25,910 nt of DNA from Apostichopus parvimensis (taxonomy: Eukaryota; Echinodermata; Holothuroidea; Aspidochirotida; Stichopodidae): contig KN886170.1 of assembly GCA_000934455.1 (NCBI GenBank), positions 97,203 through 123,112 of the forward strand. Reading direction: 5' to 3'. Positions 21,700 to 25,910 of the stretch are shown here, piece after piece. Below the pieces are notes generated by a model, which was not told where the DNA came from, did not search any database, and was given only the letters and a program-made list of their open reading frames with translations. A program made the position numbers and the translations under genes. Position 1 is the stretch's first letter. Each line of letters opens with the position of its first letter.

Positions 21700-22250
21700 G
21701 TAAAAAACTGATGAATGTGCGGCTGTTAATGGTGTTATTGTACGACTAATTGTGTTTTGTGACGATCCTAGGGGCTATGTATATCTTGTGATGCGATTCT
21801 TCAAATAAAAAAGGAAAAGAACCGCAAAAACAAAAAAGCCAGAAGACCCGACAGAAATGTCAAGCTTAATCAAGCAAAATGAAATTCTAGCTTCACTCCC
21901 TTCAAGCAGCCAATAAAGATGTAAATCATAATATAAATGAAGCGTCGTAATTAAACGCGATCTTTCTCTATTTGTAGGAGTAACCGGATTCGTCGTGTCA
22001 GTTTACTTATTGCTTAAAAACTTTGGCCATTTTGTGTTGCAGGGAACCGATCCTTGGTTTGCGCGAAGCCGTACTGAGCGAGAAACCAAGGAACGGTTGG
22101 TTAGTTGTTAGGTGTTCTAACGAGAAAATTCTCATGGCTCAGATAATTATCGTTCTGGTCTTGATTATACTGCAGATTTTTCCCCCTTTTCCTTTCATTT
22201 AGAGGTTATTGACAGGATTTCACAACCGTCTGTTGTTTTTGGTCGTATTT
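21700..22250. promoter_or_regulatory. Candidate conserved or regulatory block with strong hairpin
   Basis: The block has more CpG and more complex sequence than its flanks and no homopolymers above ten. It includes TAATTAAACGCGA (about 21949-21961), GGATTCGTCGTGTCAG (about 21986-22001) and the hairpin at 22045-22098. Two pyrimidine-then-AG strings (TTTCTCTATTTGTAG at about 21964-21978 and TTTTGTGTTGCAG ending at 22042) resemble splice acceptors. From the second, one frame is open for about 50 codons to a TAG near 22201 but matches nothing I know. A short exon, a non-coding RNA or a regulatory element are all possible. Confidence 0.25.
22045..22098. ncRNA. Hairpin with 16-bp arms, candidate structured RNA or dyad
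   Basis: AACCGATCCTTGGTTT (22045-22060) pairs with AAACCAAGGAACGGTT (22083-22098) at 15 of 16 positions around a 22-nt centre. Inside, CGC and GCG can extend the stem by three pairs. The stem is the longest of its kind that I found in the window and sits in a CpG-bearing block. It is short for a canonical microRNA precursor, and pairing does not continue outside the arms. It does not match a microRNA I know. It could also be the inverted repeat of a decayed element. Confidence 0.25.
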
Positions 22251-22496
22251 TGTAAAGTCCTGTAATCTGCATTGAGCTGTGTTTGTTGAATTAAGTTTTA
22301 TTTAGTCAAGATCTTTATCTCCATCTCCTTAAAATTTGTTTTCATATCAAGTCTGAGATATGTGTGAATATAAATAATGTAGTATTATCTAGCCGGGTGA
22401 AAACAAAATTGATAAGATTTGGAGAGGTTTGCGAAGGTTACAGAATTATTTGCATTTATATTAGCCACAAGTATGCCAATAAAGTTGATGTACTGT

Positions 22497-22504
22497 ATGA
22501 TGAT
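22497..22504 (+). repeat. Left target-site duplication ATGATGAT
   Basis: ATGATGAT directly precedes the left end of the hAT-type MITE and is repeated exactly at 22879-22886. Eight bases with T at position 2 and A at position 7 fit the usual hAT target pattern. Confidence 0.7.
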
Positions 22505-22878
22505 CAGTGGTGTCGCCAGACATTTCAATCTTTGGGGGGGCACTGGGGGGGCACATCACTTAATAAGGGGGACAATGTTTGTTTGTGAATGCCGTCATGG
22601 GAGAGAGGTCTATGGGAAGGTGGTGTCCCCCTCCCCTTTGAGAAAGTTTTGATTAATTAAAGGTCCTTAGATGCAATCTGGTGCTATATTTTGCAACTTG
22701 AAGTAACTTTATGTTCAAGAATTTTCGTGCTTAGTCTGTCCGATATTAATGTTTTAATTGAGGCAGATCAAGGTTTTGTTTGAGTATTTTTTTTGAAAAC
22801 TACAAGTCGCACCTGGGGGTGCACAATTTTTTCTGTGAGGGCACGTGCCCCCCAAGCCACTCCCTGGCGACGCCACTA
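22505..22878. mobile_element. hAT-type MITE with intact ends
   Basis: The left end CAGTGGTGTCGCCAG (22505-22519) and the right end CTGGCGACGCCACTA (22864-22878) are inverted copies matching 13 of 15. A second inverted match follows after a short gap: TTGGGGGGGCAC (about 22532-22543) against GTGCCCCCCAAG (22845-22856). The element is about 374 bp with no transposase frame, so it is non-autonomous. A perfect 8-bp duplication flanks it. CAGTGG-type ends and 8-bp duplications are hallmarks of the hAT superfamily. The interior is not coding; frames at 22364-22652 and 22754-22960 are incidental. Confidence 0.8.
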
Positions 22879-22886
22879 ATGATGAT
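22879..22886 (+). repeat. Right target-site duplication ATGATGAT
   Basis: Exact copy of 22497-22504 directly after the right end of the MITE. Confidence 0.7.
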
Positions 22887-23430
22887 GGTATGCTTGGTGG
22901 ATTATATTTTTCCATCGGTGGGATAAAACTTACAGGAGGGTGATATGCCTTCAACTGCATCTGAATCTGTTATATTTGGTAACTTTGGTTAACACTGGTA
23001 TGAAGTCGTCTTGTTGACAAAATGTCTAGAATCGAATTAAAGAGGTGATTAACTTTGTGAATTGTGAACAAAGCGGGTGTTTGGTGGGTTAATGCCTTCA
23101 ATCTACATGAAAGTACAGTAACCTTAAATGGACATAACACAGGGATATATTCACTTTTCAGTAAACCCTGCGATCTCTTGTTGCCCTTCGGTGATATACA
23201 CTTTTATGACATCTTTAATAAAGGTACAGTTTGTGACTAATTGCAGTCTGATAAAATTACAGCAATGTGTGAGAGCATTGCCAGCAGGATGGAGAATTTT
23301 GAGGGAAGGTAGTACTGTTGTGTGTGAAGAGGATAATCCAGTTATAGGGCTACTGTGCAGCAGACAAAAGGCTGGGCATAAATTAATACATATTTAATTA
23401 GTCCTTTTACAAGGGTGCTTTAACACTAGA
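22887..23430. other. Non-coding DNA, no gene seen
   Basis: An open frame at 23128-23397 (under 90 codons) has no recognisable content. No repeat or RNA gene is visible. Confidence 0.6.
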
Positions 23431-23885
23431 TCCCGATCAGATCCCCCGATGTCATCAGACGATCATCTCTCCATCGGGTAAACTTATGCATTGATCCGGA
23501 CGCATTTAAACTTGAGTGGTGCTCTGATCCTCCCCCGCTATTCACCGGATGTTGGTAAAAAAAATCGGTTCGGAAATGGGGGTGTAACCTTGCAGTTGTT
23601 TGAAGCCAAGCCCACCCCCCGCCCTGTAATTTATCGGTGTCTGGGAGAGACCTTCCCAGGTCTTAGTGCAAAGTTGTGTTATCAACTACTTCTGAATTCT
23701 TGTGTGCAATTGAAAAAGATGGGAACACCACCCCCTCTTCTTCCTCCTCCAAGGCCACACCAGATTGTTGACGATTCATAATCATGGACGTTAAATATGA
23801 ATGTCAGAGACTGACTTTGTTCAGCTTGCGGCTTTGATAAGCCAAGGAGGCTTCTTCGCGAGTTCCTGCTTGCAGGAGGATCTAA
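23431..23885. other. CpG-bearing complex stretch with short palindromes
   Basis: CCCGAT (23432-23437) and ATCGGG (23473-23478) form an inverted pair in a GATC/CGAT-rich run. Further down are AAGCC-aagga-GGCTT (about 23839-23853) and the near-contiguous TCCTGC-tt-GCAGGA (23864-23877). Open frames of under 100 codons on both strands (23491-23781 plus, 23682-23903 minus) overlap and are proline- or glycine-rich from C/G strings, so I do not call genes. It could be a decayed element or a conserved block. Confidence 0.3.
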
Positions 23886-23907
23886 ATACATACATACATA
23901 CATACAT
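23886..23907 (+). repeat. (ATAC)n microsatellite
   Basis: Five and a half ATAC units. Likely length-variable. Confidence 0.85.
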
Positions 23908-24485
23908 TCACACTTTCATGGCCAGTAACGTTATGGATTAAGGTTCAAGACTTAGCGTATGAAATGGTAATGTGTCCTTGAGGCTTGGTTTATGGTAATA
24001 GAAGTACCATTTATCCCACTGATAATTGAAATATCTATACACTTCAATTCACAGACAGCTTTCGTCTGTCCAAAGCTCCAGTTATAATTTTTCGGTTCTG
24101 AAACGATGTTTTATTCGAAATGGATGGTAACGTGCAAATATTATTGAATCAAGAATCCTTGAAGCTTGCCATTCAAGATTGCTTTTTCTTGAATTTCTTC
24201 ATCTGCCTAGAAACGCAGGATGGACCGCGTAAAGCGAAACTAGTATCGTTAGTATTGTTTTTCTCGTTTAATATTTCTTAGCGGGCTGCTTTCAATCAGT
24301 TCATATTGTGCTTATGAAAACTCCATCCTTGTACACAGGAAATGACAGCAATCATCGGTCAATATTTCTGGAGTTATTTTCAGCTGCCTTTGAGTTTGAA
24401 TTGATTGCCATAGTTTAAAAGAGTACAATAGTATATATAGATACATAATTATTATGAGGTGAAAGGAGGAGGACTAAAGAAGCAG
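23908..24485. other. Complex non-coding stretch, no gene seen
   Basis: About 24055-24330 is complex with several CpG and few homopolymers. It contains ATTCAAGA-ttgctttt-TCTTGAAT (24171-24194), a perfect 8-bp hairpin, with a neighbouring CTTGAA/TTCAAG pair that offers an alternative fold. No open frame or known RNA is recognised. A conserved non-coding element is possible but unproven. Confidence 0.35.
24171..24194. repeat. Perfect 8-bp hairpin ATTCAAGA / TCTTGAAT
   Basis: Arms of eight bases are separated by eight. CTTGAA about 15 bases upstream can pair with the same left arm, so two alternative stems compete. Confidence 0.5.
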
Positions 24486-24572
24486 CCCCCCCCACCTCCC
24501 CCTCCACTAAGGCAACAAATAGTAGTAAAATCAAAACAAAAATGTAGAGGAAGGGGTGTTGGAGGGGGGGGG
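24486..24572. repeat. C-run/G-run inverted pair
   Basis: A C-rich strip (from 24486: eight C, then ACCTCCCCCTCCAC) is followed about 50 bases later by a G-rich strip (AAGGGGTGTTGGAGGGG onward, with nine G at 24564-24572). The strips are imperfect reverse complements and could fold back on each other. Confidence 0.5.
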
Positions 24573-25910
24573 TTGAGGAAACTAGTAATACCAACTATTA
24601 AACTATAGTGATAATAGTTGTAAAAGGTTATAAGATTTGTACAAAAGTAAAGATGAGTTTTAACTTGAATTTCTTATGATGCATACTTGATGATCAACCA
24701 GTGGCTGTGATTGGTGATGATATGCTGAGGTCCTATGCATATTCATATATTTGAAACCTTAAAACTGAAAATAAATATATATAGCTTTGTCAGTCTCTAA
24801 GGTAGCACATGGTCATTACTCACATGGCCAGGTTGAATCAGTTTTGGTTGTCCCCTGGTACCACACACTGCTTCTGATATAAATATATGCAATGATGGGC
24901 CAGCTCAGAAAATAAGCATCAATGACATTTGAGAGCTATGAAATTCACATGGGAGCTGTTATCAATAAAAATTTGTTATTTCTCAGTAGACCTGTTATAA
25001 AATAGCAGTGGACAGATGGTCATTGACCCCTAGCTGGCACCACCATTCTCTTTCCCAGAGAAAGGTTTCTCCAGTTTTCTACCATTTTACCTCACTCGTC
25101 GCTTACATGTCCCCGTTGTACCCTCATATCTACCTAGCACACATATGGCAATTGGTAGCGTTTTCTCACGGTGCCCTCCTTGACCTCCTCATGCTGTTGG
25201 CCTCTTCCCTCGGAATCTACCATTCTGAAGCTTCTCATGCTCTGTTACTTTAGCTCATTTCTATGTACAGTACTCTTAACCTACTTGGTTAATGGTTACT
25301 GTATAGCTCAATCAGGCATTCAAACTTAGTTGATTTCATCTGTATTGATTCAATCAAGCTGAGTAGATTTTGATACAATTGTGGATCAAATCATGGATGT
25401 TAGATCAAGAAATTTAAAAAATGATCTGTTAACAACCAGCATTTTTCAGCTGAGTAGAAATACTTTCCCTTTTCAGTACTAGTGTTAAATTTATGCTGGA
25501 ATCTACCACTTCCATTCAGTAATGTGTGTCCTGCTACCACCTGATGTTTATGTACTGATGCAGTATTTACTGTTACACTATTGTATACTGTAGTGGGAGT
25601 GATGGGGGAAGGAGACAGGCAATCAGTAATCTTCAGCTGGTTGATATTGTCCTTCCTCATGCTAGAAAGCTAACATACTGTATGTAGTCAACTAGCTATG
25701 ATCATAAAGTGACACTTTTTTTGGTTTTGATGATAATCGTAACCTTTGCATTCATGTATTAACTTTGTTAATTGCTTATGGAACGCGAAAAGGGCAAACT
25801 TATTTCGTTGTCTAAAGTCTAAACTAAGTTTGTTGTTGTCTAAACTTAAGTTGTTGCTGCAGTTTTACCACGCTGTTGCTCAAACTCACCTTGATATCTG
25901 AACTTCCGTT
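24573..25910. other. AT-rich non-coding DNA, no gene seen
   Basis: Open frames at 25008-25253 (plus) and 25400-25660 (minus) are under 90 codons without recognisable domains. The first lies in a locally C/T-rich stretch, which explains its openness. No transposon ends, RNA gene or repeat array is visible. Confidence 0.6.

Noticed and set aside
22364..22960. Open frames on both strands near the MITE
   Set aside because: They run across the non-coding MITE ends and interior, and the encoded residues mirror the inverted repeats.
1..25910. tRNA genes, rRNA, CRISPR array or operon
   Set aside because: Read by eye, no cloverleaf with A/B boxes, no rRNA-like conserved strings, no regularly spaced repeats and no tightly packed genes were found.

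Overview
This window looks like AT-rich, non-coding nuclear DNA from an animal, either a large intron or an intergenic stretch. I find no gene I can support. Stops are dense in all six frames, the longest open stretches are only about 100-117 codons, none resembles a protein family I recognise, and there are no tRNA or rRNA genes, CRISPR arrays or operon-like packing. The mix of short microsatellites, many poly(C)/poly(G) runs, and hAT-type repeat ends beginning CAGTGG...GTCGCCAG or TAGTGTTCGACCGAT suggests a marine invertebrate, possibly a deuterostome such as an echinoderm. That placement is an inference from repeat style and is weak.

Layout. 1-4042: AT-rich non-coding DNA with one more complex, CpG-bearing block (about 1880-2540) containing palindromic CGTCA/TGACG and TAATCT/AGATTA sites. 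4043-4425: a candidate small inverted-repeat element with nested ACCTGTC-containing arms. 4426-7250: AT-rich, nothing recognised. 7251-7994: an unusually open frame interrupted by only two internal stops. 8270-8540: a dispersed-repeat-like piece and a G/C-rich imperfect hairpin. 8541-13224: mostly featureless, with candidate conserved-type blocks near 8820-9125 and 12430-12720. 13225-16450: poly(A), then a cluster of long G and C runs plus two clean inverted repeats. 16451-20200: AT-rich, with a GTAC-rich palindrome/tandem cluster at 18674-18714. 20202-20330: end of a probable hAT element rich in ATCGG. 20676-20701: a 9-bp perfect inverted repeat. 21700-22250: a CpG-bearing complex block containing a strong 16-bp-arm hairpin at 22045-22098. 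22505-22878: the best-supported element of the window, a roughly 374-bp hAT-type MITE flanked by a perfect 8-bp duplication. 23411-24400: another CpG-bearing complex block with several palindromes and an ATAC microsatellite. 24486-25910: AT-rich DNA with a C-run/G-run pair.

No genes work together here. The support is strongest for the transposon remnants and simple repeats. The candidate regulatory or hairpin-RNA blocks are pattern-based guesses that need cross-species alignment or transcript data.
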